NCBI RefSeq assembly: GCF_016862935.1
Contig: NZ_BONX01000003.1
Span: 248,001 to 312,000 of the forward strand
Length of the DNA: 64,000 nucleotides
DNA from: Plantactinospora mayteni
GTDB lineage: Bacteria; Actinomycetota; Actinomycetes; Mycobacteriales; Micromonosporaceae
Reading direction: 5' to 3'
The notes under the pieces were generated by a model. It worked only from the letters and a program-made list of their open reading frames with translations. It did no database searches and was not told the origin of the DNA. A program made the position numbers and the translations under genes. Below are positions 18,001 through 25,956 of this stretch, piece after piece (position 1 is the first letter of the stretch; each line of letters starts with the position of its first letter).

Positions 18001-18634
18001 CTTCTCCGCGACCGACGCCGGTGGCGGGGCGAACACCGGCAACGTCTTCGAGAACCTGACCGCGACGTTGACCTGGCGGGCGGCCGGGGTCGCGGTGTAC
18101 GGCGGGCAGGACAACACCTTCCGCAACATGTACATCGCCGACCAGCTCGTCTACTCCGGGATCACCATCAGCTCGCTCGACTTCGGATATCCGTTCGTCG
18201 GGTTCGGGCCGGGGCTGACCCGGGTGGAGAACGCCTCGATAGTCCGGTCCGGCGGCCACTTCTGGGGCGCGCAGACCTTCCCCGGAATATGGGTCTTCTC
18301 CGCGTCTAAGGAGATGCGCGGAATACGGGTCAGTGACATCGACATCGTGGACCCGACCTATCACGGCATCATGTTCCAGACGAACTACGTGGGCGGTCAG
18401 CCACAGTTCTCGGTCACCGACACCATATTCACCAGCATCTCCATCAGTGGCGCGCAGCGCAGCGGTGACGCGTACGACGCCAAGTCCGGGTTCGGCATCT
18501 GGGCGAACGAGCTGCCCGAGGCCGGTCAGGGCCCGGCGCGCGGTACGGCGGTCTTCAACAACCTCCGGCTGAGCAACAACTACCAGAACATCCGGAACAC
18601 CACGTCCACCTTCACCATCACCGTCAACCCGTAG
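15017..18634 (+). CDS. secreted GH87-type alpha-1,3-glucanase, multi-domain
   Basis: 1205 residues with a Sec signal peptide (about 1-35, ending PASARP). Domains in order: discoidin/F5-8C (about 45-178), fibronectin III (182-275), second discoidin (278-415), two CARDB domains (about 418-645), a CBM35/CBM6-like module (650-795, YEAEDGVLGG), then a right-handed beta-helix (805-1205). In the helix Asp967 (FADAINM) and the pair Asp990-Asp991 (GNGDDAFAL) have the 23/24-residue spacing I recall for catalytic aspartates of GH87 mutanases. Predicted to hydrolyse alpha-1,3-glucan outside the cell, e.g. fungal wall or biofilm glucan. A perfect hairpin terminates the gene. Confidence 0.85.
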   Translation: MRQLAPRPRLIAATLATGLLVAAGSLFPTPASARPDDAPQRAEVAVAASLGASSSHPEYPVGNAGDGNQATYWESANNAFPQWIQADLGSAADVNRLVLKLPTGWGTRTQTLSVQNSNNGSTFSTLVAATGYTFNPASGNTVTVNLPTTNTRYLRLHITANTGWPAGQLSELEVHGPTGGPDNQAPTAPTNLAYTQPASGQIRLTWNAASDNVGVVGYDVYANGALRANLGNVLTYTDNQPESATVSYYVRARDTAGNVSGNSNTVTRNGTGNPPAGTNLAVGKPITASSTVHTFVATNANDDNVATYWEGAGGAYPSVLTVQLGANATVSSVVVRLNPDPAWGPRTQTIQVLGREQSSSSFTSLSAATLHTFNPGSGNSVTIPVSGNVADVRLSITTNSGAPAGQVAEFQVFGVPAPNPDLTVTAATWSPAAPVETTPITVSATVRNAGTAASGATNVNFYLGTTLVGTTAVGGLAAGASSTVSADAGPRNAGTYQLTAKVDESNSVVEQSETNNSFTNPSSLTVAPVASSDLVAIPSWSPSTPANGQTVTFSVAIRNQGTIASAGGAHGITVTVLNASGTAVRTLTGSYTGTIAAGASTSPVNLGTWTAANGRYTVRTVLAADANELPVKQGNNTSDTPFFVGRGANMPYEMYEAEDGVLGGGAAVVGPNRTVGDLAGEASGRRAVTLNSNGAYVEWTTRAPTNTLVTRFSMPDAPGGGGANSTLNIYVDGTFHKAIDLTSRYAWLYGAEASPTNSPGSGGPRHVYDEANVMLNSSIPAGSRIRLQKDPANSLTYAIDFINLEQVSPRANPDPARYTTPTGTGQQDVQNALDRVRMDTTGNLVGVYLPAGTYSTSNKVQVYGKAVKVVGAGMWYTRFQTPPGQENTDAGFRVESSANGSTFEHLAFFGNYTSRIDGPGKVWGELSNVSNLTFDNVWVEHTVCMFWGVHVSNITIKNSRIRNTFADAINMTNGSTNNLVSNVEGRGNGDDAFALFSATDAGGGANTGNVFENLTATLTWRAAGVAVYGGQDNTFRNMYIADQLVYSGITISSLDFGYPFVGFGPGLTRVENASIVRSGGHFWGAQTFPGIWVFSASKEMRGIRVSDIDIVDPTYHGIMFQTNYVGGQPQFSVTDTIFTSISISGAQRSGDAYDAKSGFGIWANELPEAGQGPARGTAVFNNLRLSNNYQNIRNTTSTFTITVNP

Positions 18635-18646
18635 TACCGCCGAAAG

Positions 18647-18691
18647 TGCGGGGTGTCACCGGAAGCGGCCACTTCCGGTGACACCCCGTAC
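18647..18691 (+). terminator. 17-bp perfect hairpin terminator
   Basis: Left arm 18649-18665 (CGGGGTGTCACCGGAAG), loop of 6, right arm 18672-18688, with further pairs outside the perfect stem. It starts 15 bp after the glucanase stop. No U-tract. Confidence 0.85.
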
Positions 18692-18846
18692 GTCGTCGTG
18701 CCAGTCGAAACCGACCCCACGCCGAAACGGCGATCTGATCGCTATCCGTCGATAGGTTGCCACCGCAGGCAGCGGCGGTAGAGTTTCCGGCACTGGCCAC
18801 GGACGGGACAGCGCTGTCTACGCAAGACGGAGCGAGGAGTGTGTCA

Positions 18847-20676
18847 GTGGTGGACCGTGTCGCGCCCCAGCCGAGCCTCCCCCACCATCGCCTGCCCCGG
18901 GAACACCTCGACGCGCTCTGCACCGGCGACGGCGGCCCCGACCTGGTCCGGCAACTCTGGCACACCCAGCGCAGCCGACGACTCCTGCTGCTGCACGCGG
19001 TGGTCGAGGCGGCCCGCGCCGAACCACGGCTGCTCGGCCCGCTGCCGCCGGCCGACACCGCCCGGGAGGTGCTGATCCGCGCCGAGAAGGCGGCACCGGA
19101 GGCGTTCACGGAACTGCTGCTGCACCCGCAGGTCGGCAACTGGGCCGCGTACGCGCTGCGGCGCCATCGGGGCGGTGCGCGGGCGGGGGCGCCGATCTGG
19201 GTCGACTTCGGCGCACTGCACGCGGTGGCGCTGGTGGCCGCCGCCCGAGCCGGCCTGTCCTGGCGTACCCGGCTGCCCGTGCGCGCCGGTCGGGTCATGC
19301 TGCCGTCGCTCGGAATGGCGGTGCTCGCCGACCCGACCGGATGGCGCCAGGTGACGGCGGAATGCGCCGACGGTGTGCTCCGGATCGGTGCCCCAGGTGA
19401 CGGGCCGACGGTCCGGCTCAGTTCACCCGAGGAAGAGATCCCGGGCTGGTGGAGCCTGCGGCGGCTGACGGTCGGCCCCGATCCCCGGCTACGCGTCCTG
19501 CTCGACGACGTCGACCCGTACCGCGAACTCGCCGACCCGGTCGAGCCGGACCGGCTCGACGCGGCGGCCGTGGCGCACTGGACGGAGCTGCTGGCCGGGG
19601 CCTGGCGGCTGCTCCACGACCAGCGGCCGGACGGCGCCGAGGCGATCGCGGCGGCCGTGGTGTCCCTGGTGCCGTTGCCCAGTACCGACGATTCGGAGAC
19701 GCGCAGCGCGTCGACCGGCGAGGCGTTCGGCAGCGTGATGGTCTCGACCCCGCCGGACGAGGTGACCCTGGCGGTGGCGCTGGTGCACGAGTTCCAGCAC
19801 ATCAAACTCGGCGGTCTGATGCACCTCGTACCGCTCACCGCCGGCCCCGACGAGCAGGTGCGGTACGCCCCCTGGCGCGACGACCCACGCCCGATGAGCG
19901 GCCTGTTGCAGGGGATCTACGCCTTCGTCGGCATCGCCGGGTTCTGGCGCGAATACCGGCTCACCCGCACCGGACCGCACCGGCGCAGCGCGGACCTGGA
20001 GTACGCGTACGCCCGGGCGCAGGTCCGCGAGGCGCTCCGGGGCGTCCGGCAGCCGGGCGCCGGGCTGACCGGCTGGGGCGAGCGGCTCGTCGCCGGGCTG
20101 ACCGAGCGGGTCGAGCCCTGGCTGGCGGATCCGCTACCGCCCGGCGTGGTACGGGGCGCCGAGCTCGTCGCCGCCGGTCACCGCGCCGGATGGCGGATCC
20201 GTCACCTGCACCCGCCGCCGGCCGACGTCCACCTGCTCACCCGTGCGTGGGTCCGCGACCAGCGGGTGGAACTCGACGCCTACCGGCCCGGCCTCAGCGC
20301 GCATCCGCAGCGGCGCTGGTCATCCGGAACGCTGCTGCTCGTCCGCCGGCACATCGCCGGACACCCGCTCCGGCTCGGTCCCCGGCTGCGCTCGCTCGAC
20401 TTCACCGAGGCCGACGTCGCCCTCGTCCGGGACGACCCCGAGGCCGCCCGGGCCGGCTACCGCGCGCGCCTGGTGGCGAACGCAAACGACCTGAACGCCT
20501 GGGTCGGACTCGGGCTCAGCACGCTCGGCCCCGATCTCGACTCCGGTTCCGCGCTGCTGCACCGCCCGGAACTCGTCCGCGCGGTCTACCTGCACGCCAC
20601 CGAGCAGGGCCACCGGCCCGATCCCGTCCGGCTCACCGACTGGCTGGACGAGGTGACCGCGGCGCTAACCGCCTGA
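18847..20676 (+). CDS. HExxH-motif peptide-modification protein
   Basis: 609 residues from GTG 18847, which has AGGAG 7 nt upstream; earlier in-frame starts lack spacing. The core motif is VHEFQHIKL with His314-Glu315-x-x-His318. Together with flanking SVMVSTPP...DEVTLAVALVHEFQH and GIAGFWREYR it fits the HExxH domain family that accompanies FxSxx-COOH peptides and radical SAM FxsB. That family was later described as 2-oxoglutarate-type peptide beta-hydroxylases. Here the protein is stand-alone and no radical SAM gene is in the window. A precursor-like peptide gene lies 1.6 kb away at 22271. Family assignment confident; peptide hydroxylation inferred. Confidence 0.85.
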   Translation: MVDRVAPQPSLPHHRLPREHLDALCTGDGGPDLVRQLWHTQRSRRLLLLHAVVEAARAEPRLLGPLPPADTAREVLIRAEKAAPEAFTELLLHPQVGNWAAYALRRHRGGARAGAPIWVDFGALHAVALVAAARAGLSWRTRLPVRAGRVMLPSLGMAVLADPTGWRQVTAECADGVLRIGAPGDGPTVRLSSPEEEIPGWWSLRRLTVGPDPRLRVLLDDVDPYRELADPVEPDRLDAAAVAHWTELLAGAWRLLHDQRPDGAEAIAAAVVSLVPLPSTDDSETRSASTGEAFGSVMVSTPPDEVTLAVALVHEFQHIKLGGLMHLVPLTAGPDEQVRYAPWRDDPRPMSGLLQGIYAFVGIAGFWREYRLTRTGPHRRSADLEYAYARAQVREALRGVRQPGAGLTGWGERLVAGLTERVEPWLADPLPPGVVRGAELVAAGHRAGWRIRHLHPPPADVHLLTRAWVRDQRVELDAYRPGLSAHPQRRWSSGTLLLVRRHIAGHPLRLGPRLRSLDFTEADVALVRDDPEAARAGYRARLVANANDLNAWVGLGLSTLGPDLDSGSALLHRPELVRAVYLHATEQGHRPDPVRLTDWLDEVTAALTA

Positions 20677-20753
20677 CCGCTCCTGACCACGGCCGAGCGA
20701 CCGCAGCGCCAACCGCGCGCTGACCGCCTGACGGCTGCCGAGCGCCCGCGGCG

Positions 20754-21977
20754 CTAGCCGGCTGACCAGTGCCGCTCGACGATCCCGTTGATCCGCCGGT
20801 ATTCCGGGTCGTCCGCCCCGAAGGTCAGCCGGAGCGCGTCGAGCAGGGCCTCCCGGCCGCCGGGATAGTGCTCGCAGGTCCGCACCAGCCCGACGACGTG
20901 CAACCTGCCGAGCACGCTGTCCGGGACCGCCGTCCGGATGTGCTCGGGCAACAGGGCGATGACCGCCCGCCGCTGGTAGTCGTCGCGCATCGCGGGGACG
21001 CTCAACAGCGCGTCGACGACCGTCTGGAGACCATTCGCCGCCGGTCCGGCAGGTCGCCGGTCGTCCGGCCCGAACGGCGCGGCCTCGGCCAGCAGCGCGC
21101 GGACGTACGCCGCTGCGGCCAGCGCCGCGTACGGATGCCAGACGTCGTTCTTCGTCCGATTGTCGCAGTAGTCGGCGACGCCACGGACCATGAACCACTG
21201 CCGCTCGTGCAGGTCGGCGGCGACCGCCACCCCGGAGCCCTCCATCTCCACGGCCCGGATCCGGTGGCGGCCCGCCAACGCGTCCCGGCGGGCCGCGTCG
21301 CGCAGCAACCGGTCCGCGCTGCCCACCGCGCCGCGGTGTACCCGGGGTGAGCCGACCGGCCACTCCGGTCGGATGTCCGGCCGGCTTTCGACACTCTCCT
21401 GTGGACGAAGCGGATCCGTCTCCTCGGCCGGTCGGCGGAACCCTGCCGTCCTGCCCTGCGCCGTGCCGAGCAGCGCCGCCCAGGGCAGCTCGCCGGTCAG
21501 CTCCCTCATCTCCAGTTCCCGATCCGCCCGGATCAGCGCCTTCGACGGCTGTTGCACCGATCGGCGCAGCGTGTCGCTGCCGTCCACCGTCCAGACGTGG
21601 TCGTAGTCGACGACGCCCTTCGTCGCCACCACGATGTCGCCGAGCCGCACGTCCCGGTCGGGCTGGTGCAGCGCGGGTACGCCGCCGGCTATCCCGCACA
21701 TCACGAACGTCCCCAGTCCGGGAAAGCTCCGCGCCATGTCCGCACAGATCGCCGCCGCGTTACGGGTGCCGTCCTCGGCCTGCACTGCGGTGACGACCCG
21801 GTGCGGGCGCTCCGGATCCCGGCTCGGCAGCACCCCGGCACGGTAGTGATTGGGGTCGCCGGGAACTCGAAGCTCCGCCAGCTCGTCGACCATCATCCGC
21901 AGCGCCACGCATTCCACCGGTAATGCGGTGACGATGCCGACTTCGACGTCGGAGGACGCGCCAAAGGATCTCGACAT
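20754..21977 (-). CDS. nucleoside phosphorylase-fold protein with C-terminal EAD2-like domain
   Basis: 407 residues from ATG 21977 (AAAAGG six bases upstream); an in-frame ATG at 22070 would add 31 residues. Residues about 10-300 are an MTA/SAH-nucleosidase-type fold: VEVGIVTALPVE, VMCGIAGGVP, LGDIVVATKGVVDYDH, VEMEGSG with its base/ribose-binding Glu, and RGVADYCD, with a Pro/Arg-rich insertion in the middle. Residues about 318-405 resemble effector-associated domain 2 (RLHVVGLVRTC...PGGREALLDALRL). The EAD points to an effector recruited by a signalling protein. Cleavage of a nucleotide such as ATP or NAD is inference from related immune effectors. Confidence 0.85.
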   Translation of the reverse strand: MSRSFGASSDVEVGIVTALPVECVALRMMVDELAELRVPGDPNHYRAGVLPSRDPERPHRVVTAVQAEDGTRNAAAICADMARSFPGLGTFVMCGIAGGVPALHQPDRDVRLGDIVVATKGVVDYDHVWTVDGSDTLRRSVQQPSKALIRADRELEMRELTGELPWAALLGTAQGRTAGFRRPAEETDPLRPQESVESRPDIRPEWPVGSPRVHRGAVGSADRLLRDAARRDALAGRHRIRAVEMEGSGVAVAADLHERQWFMVRGVADYCDNRTKNDVWHPYAALAAAAYVRALLAEAAPFGPDDRRPAGPAANGLQTVVDALLSVPAMRDDYQRRAVIALLPEHIRTAVPDSVLGRLHVVGLVRTCEHYPGGREALLDALRLTFGADDPEYRRINGIVERHWSAG

Positions 21978-22026
21978 TGAACCTTTTCCCACCTGGACCG
22001 CGCGGCCCTCACGCACCGCGTCCGAT

Positions 22027-22049
22027 CCTGCGGTCCGCCGGACCGCAGG
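22027..22049. repeat. 10-bp perfect hairpin in the effector leader
   Basis: CCTGCGGTCC, loop GCC, GGACCGCAGG, 50 bp upstream of the effector ATG. A wider inverted repeat (TGAACCTTTT at 21978-21987 and AAAAGGTTCA at 22060-22069) brackets it. May be a regulatory leader structure or operator. Confidence 0.5.
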
Positions 22050-22270
22050 GGGAGGTTGAAAAAGGTTCATTGGATGCCCCCAGGAGATTCAGCATCCCAC
22101 CGGCCGCCGGCAAAAAACAGAGATGAATCACGACCGAGTTGCCCGAGGCGTGTGGGAAACTGGTGAAACCGCAGGGCAACGGACCGGACACTCCCCGCCA
22201 CCGATGTCGGCCGGGTCAGCGCACGCTCGCGGGTGATGAGACGGCGTCCCCCAGAGGAAGGAACCGGCGA

Positions 22271-22450
22271 GTGGAAAGCTCCTTCTCCCGAGACGTCGAG
22301 ACGGAACTGGTCGACCTCAGCAACGACTCCCTCGCCACGTTGGCCGGCCGCGACCAGGAGTTGCTGGCTCGGCCCCTCCAACGGGTCATGGACCAGGTGG
22401 AACGGCCGCGCAGCAACATCGGCAGCGGACCTCCCGGGCGGGTGGACTGA
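22271..22450 (+). CDS. FxSxx-type precursor-like peptide, 59 aa
   Basis: GTG 22271 is preceded by AGAGGAAGGA (22253-22262), a strong ribosome-binding site 8 nt away. The central ELVDLSNDSLATLAG...ELLARPLQRVMDQ resembles the conserved region of FxSxx-COOH peptides (xVDLSxLxLxxL...LxxALRRxL). True members end in Phe-x-Ser-x-x. This one ends NIGSGPPGRVD: Ile50 replaces Phe, IGSGP mimics the motif, and five residues follow. It is flanked by the EAD2-nucleosidase and STAND genes and close to the HExxH gene. Possibly a divergent substrate of the HExxH protein; a non-peptide adaptor role is also possible. Confidence 0.65.
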   Translation: MESSFSRDVETELVDLSNDSLATLAGRDQELLARPLQRVMDQVERPRSNIGSGPPGRVD

Positions 22451-22472
22451 CCGGCCCGGCCGCCGCGAGCGG

Positions 22473-22529
22473 GAGCCGGCGCCGAGCCGCCGCCACCCCG
22501 GGACGGGCGGCGAGGCGGCGCCCCGGCTC
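22473..22529. terminator. bidirectional hairpin between convergent genes
   Basis: GAGCCGGCGCC at 22473-22483 pairs with GGCGCCCCGGCTC at 22517-22529 with a two-base bulge; further GC-rich pairing lies inside. It sits between the stop of the small peptide gene and that of the STAND gene. Confidence 0.5.
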
Positions 22530-25500
22530 ACAGGGGCATCGGGTCCACGTCGCAGTCCGCCCGTACGCTCTGGATCGCGTTCAGCGTCGCCGGATGCCGT
22601 TCCCCGAGCACCCGTCGGAGCCGAGCCATCGTGTCGGAGAGGATCTTGTCTGCCTCGTTCACCCGCCCCAGCGCCCGCAGATCCAGCGCCAGGTTGACGC
22701 TACAGGCGAGAGTCGACGGGTGCTCCACCCCGAGGACCCGTTCCGACCGGGCCAGGGTGTCGGTGTCGTGTTCGTAGGCGGTCTGTAGGCTGCCGAGCGC
22801 GTAGAGGTCACTGGCCAGGTTCGTGGCGCAGGTCAGCGTCACCGGATGGTCGTTACCCAGGGTGGATCGCAGCGCCGCCAACGCCTCGCTGTCGTGCCGG
22901 TACGCGGCCTCGGCGTCACCTTGCAGTCGCAGCACGATCGCGTGGTTCGTCCGGGCCGCCAGCAGGTAGGGGTGCCTCGGGCCGAACATCCGGTCGTAGC
23001 GCTCGAGGGTGGCCTCGCCGAGATCCAGTGCTGCGGACAGGTCGCCGGCATGCCGCAGGTCGATCCCGAATCCCACCGCCGTGGCGATGGTCTCCGGATA
23101 GTCGTCGTCGTAGCGGCGGCGGTATTTGTCGAGGGTCTTCTCGGCCAGGTCACGAGCACCGGGATGGTCACCGGCCTTCCGCCGGGCGACCGCCAGCGTA
23201 CGGCTGGCCTTCAACGTGGCCGGAGCCTCGGGGCCGAACGCCGCCAGGTGCCGAACGTAGAGGTCCTCCTGTTGCCGGCGGGCCTGGAGATAGCTGCCGG
23301 ACTCGCGGATGTCGAGCAGTAGGTTGGTGAGGCTGTTCAGGGTCGCCTCGTCGTCCGGCCCGAGGATGGTCGCCCGGCGATCCGCGGTGTCCCGGTCGAG
23401 TTCGGCGGCCCGCTTGAACTCGCCGTTGAGTCGCAGGCTCACTCCGAGGCTGTTCGCGCAGATCAACGTCGCGGGATCGTCCTCACCGAACTCGCGCCGG
23501 GCAACCGCGAGCGCCCGTTCGTCGAGGTCGCGGGCGGCGACGAACTCCCCACCGGTACGCAGGTCGATCGAGACCATGTACATGGCGTCGATGGTGCCCT
23601 CGTCCTCGTCGCCGAGCGTCTGACGGTAGAGCTCGAGCGTGTGCCGGTTCAGCTCCCGGGCCTTGCGGTATTTCCCGTTGATCCAGCGCGTCCAGCCGAG
23701 CCACTTGGCCAGCCGGAGCGTCTGCGGGTCCGCCTCACCGCGGTTACCCACCCACAGGCCGTGCGCCTCCTCGGCCAGTTCCTCGCTGCCGGTGTGGTCG
23801 CCCCAGTGATAGAGGAACTGCACGATCCCGAAGACCAGGTCCTCGACTCGGGGATCGGTGGATTCCACCGCCCGGGAAACGGTCACGTGCGGCCGGAGCG
23901 CCTGGTAGTTGTCCCACTGGTCCCGCCGGCTCGGGTTGTTGGGGTTGCCATTCGCCAGCAGCGTGTGCGCGCCCCGGCGCATCAGCGTCCGCTCCTCGTC
24001 GTCCATCCCGCCGACCAGCACCGCCTGGATGAGCCGGTGGATCTGAAGCGTGTTGCGCCGATGGTCGATCCGGGCGAGCGCGTACCGCTGGATGTCGCGG
24101 ATCGCCCGACTGAGCCGGAACTTGTCGCTGAGGGTCGCGTCGAGAGCGGGCGTGATCGGCGCCGTCGGCGAGCCGGCGAACAGATCCCGCGAGATCGGCT
24201 CGGGAGCGAAGAAGGAACAGATCTGCAACAACTGGAAGGCGCCCTCGTTGACGTCCCGCAGTTTCTCCAGCGAGAGCTTCCAGGCCGCCGCCACCGACCG
24301 CTTGTAGTCCGGCGATGGTGAGGCGTCCAGCAACTCGATCCGCTTGTCCTCCAACAACGCGAGATATTCGTCCACCGGCATGCCGGTGGCCGCACGCCAG
24401 GCCGCGGCCTGCTCGATGGCGAGCGGCAGGTCCCCCAGGGCCTCCGCGAGCCGGTCGGTGTCGGCGTCGGACAGCTCGGGGTTGCGTTTCCGCAGGAACG
24501 TCCGGCTCTCCTCACGGGTGAAGACGTCGACCTCGATCGCCTGGCTGACCCGGGCCCAGTCGAGGTCGCGGGAGGTGACGAGGATCTTGCCGGCGCCGCC
24601 GGTGGGGAAATACCGCTGCACCTCCTCCGGCGCCTCGGCGTTGTCGAAGACGAGCAGCCAGCTGTCGTACGGCACCTGGCCGGTGCTCAGCGCCTCCCGT
24701 ACGGCGGGAACGGCGCTGTTCGCCTCGGGACTCACGTCGAGATCCAGTCGCTGGGCGAGTTTGGTAAGCGACGCCAGGATCTGACCGTCCTGTTCGGATG
24801 GTACCCACCAGATCAGGTCGTAGTCGCTGCTGTGCTGGTGCACGTACTCGATGGCGACCTGCGACTTGCCGACGCCGCCCATGCCGTGCAGCGCCTGCGG
24901 CAGCACCGCGGTCTCCCGGGAGGCCCGCAGCTCGTTGTGCAGGTGTTCGAGGAGTTCCTTGCGGCCGGTGAAGTTCGGATTTCGCTGCGGCACGTCGCCC
25001 CAGACCTGCGGCAGCTTGGCGGTGGACCGCTGGGTGGGGGCGACGGGAGGCATCGGATCTCCTCGCAGTAGGCCCGCCTCGCTCTCGGTTGGCACGGGCA
25101 CGTCGACGACGTCGGTCAGTCCAATCTCTGCCAGCTCATCCGATTCGTCCGGATCGGCTGCAAGGATCGTAGCAATTTGTCCGGTATCCGCTGACCCCTC
25201 GCCATCGTCGCCGCCGACCTCCGCCGGCGGGTCGGCCGGGTGGTGCGGGGCCGACGGCCCCTCCGGGTCGACGGTCGGTACCGCCACCGCGCCCGCCCCG
25301 TCGACCGGGCCATCGGGTGGTCGGCGGAGTGCCCGGAACTCGTCGAGCACCTCGAGGCGCTCGGCCTGCCCCTCCGCCCAGTTCGACAACTCGACCGCGA
25401 TCGGACCGTCGAGCTGGGCCGCGACATCGTTGACCAAGACCAACGCCGCCGGCAGCCGGTGCCGGCCGTGCGCCTGGGTGGCGAGGTGATCGAACGCCGT

Positions 25501-25956
25501 TGTCAGGTTCTTGACCGTGCCCGGCAGGTGCGGAACCGATGCGTTCGTCGCTCGTCGCCACCAGCCCGGCTCGGGCCGCCCTTCCTCCGCTCTGCGGAGC
25601 AGTTCGTGCACCCGCTTGACCTCGCTGTCCGGCAACAGGTTGAGCAACGCGGCCGATTCGATCAACTGGGTCGCGCGTTTCGTGCCGGGCGCGTCAGGTG
25701 CCATCGTCGCCAGCGCGGCGACCAGCGCCCGGAGCCCGCCGGGATTACCCAGGCACGCCAACACGATCTCCACGACGTGCAGCCTGGCCTCCGAACGCTC
25801 CTGGACATCGGGAAAGTTGATGACGTCACGCCTGACCAGATTTATGAGCAGGCGCCGGTCCGGAAGCGCATTCATAAATTGCACGTCGATCAGCGCAGAA
25901 ATGAGCGCGTCCCGCAGCTCGGCGGCGGGATCTTTCTTGATCGAGCCCTGCGCCAC
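22528..25956 (-). CDS. STAND NTPase: EAD-like, NB-ARC, TPR (FxSxx-system TPR type)
   Basis: 1142 residues from GTG 25956 (GGGGGAAG upstream). Residues 10-105 form an EAD2-like module (RLHVVEIVLACLGNPGGLRALVAALA). Residues about 115-205 are helical and recall the VMAP-M0 module. An acidic linker follows to 318. The NB-ARC ATPase starts at PNFTGRKELLEHL, with Walker A GMGGVGKSQ (358-366) and Walker B LLVFDNA near 434-440. About 450 C-terminal residues are tetratricopeptide repeats of the ...LGxxHPxTLxxxxNLA kind. This is the architecture of the TPR protein of FxSxx-COOH systems and of NLR-like sensors: TPR senses, NB-ARC oligomerises, EAD recruits an effector, here probably the neighbour at 20754. 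Confidence 0.9.
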   Translation of the reverse strand: MAQGSIKKDPAAELRDALISALIDVQFMNALPDRRLLINLVRRDVINFPDVQERSEARLHVVEIVLACLGNPGGLRALVAALATMAPDAPGTKRATQLIESAALLNLLPDSEVKRVHELLRRAEEGRPEPGWWRRATNASVPHLPGTVKNLTTAFDHLATQAHGRHRLPAALVLVNDVAAQLDGPIAVELSNWAEGQAERLEVLDEFRALRRPPDGPVDGAGAVAVPTVDPEGPSAPHHPADPPAEVGGDDGEGSADTGQIATILAADPDESDELAEIGLTDVVDVPVPTESEAGLLRGDPMPPVAPTQRSTAKLPQVWGDVPQRNPNFTGRKELLEHLHNELRASRETAVLPQALHGMGGVGKSQVAIEYVHQHSSDYDLIWWVPSEQDGQILASLTKLAQRLDLDVSPEANSAVPAVREALSTGQVPYDSWLLVFDNAEAPEEVQRYFPTGGAGKILVTSRDLDWARVSQAIEVDVFTREESRTFLRKRNPELSDADTDRLAEALGDLPLAIEQAAAWRAATGMPVDEYLALLEDKRIELLDASPSPDYKRSVAAAWKLSLEKLRDVNEGAFQLLQICSFFAPEPISRDLFAGSPTAPITPALDATLSDKFRLSRAIRDIQRYALARIDHRRNTLQIHRLIQAVLVGGMDDEERTLMRRGAHTLLANGNPNNPSRRDQWDNYQALRPHVTVSRAVESTDPRVEDLVFGIVQFLYHWGDHTGSEELAEEAHGLWVGNRGEADPQTLRLAKWLGWTRWINGKYRKARELNRHTLELYRQTLGDEDEGTIDAMYMVSIDLRTGGEFVAARDLDERALAVARREFGEDDPATLICANSLGVSLRLNGEFKRAAELDRDTADRRATILGPDDEATLNSLTNLLLDIRESGSYLQARRQQEDLYVRHLAAFGPEAPATLKASRTLAVARRKAGDHPGARDLAEKTLDKYRRRYDDDYPETIATAVGFGIDLRHAGDLSAALDLGEATLERYDRMFGPRHPYLLAARTNHAIVLRLQGDAEAAYRHDSEALAALRSTLGNDHPVTLTCATNLASDLYALGSLQTAYEHDTDTLARSERVLGVEHPSTLACSVNLALDLRALGRVNEADKILSDTMARLRRVLGERHPATLNAIQSVRADCDVDPMPL

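Noticed and set aside
15071-18364. 1097-residue open frame opposite the glucanase
   Set aside because: Composition (Arg, Gly, Val, Asp) is that of an antisense shadow; the plus strand encodes a signal peptide and clear domains.
21978-22069. Inverted pair TGAACCTTTT/AAAAGGTTCA as a mobile-element boundary
   Set aside because: The 72-bp interior encodes nothing and has only a small hairpin; a regulatory or chance origin is more likely.
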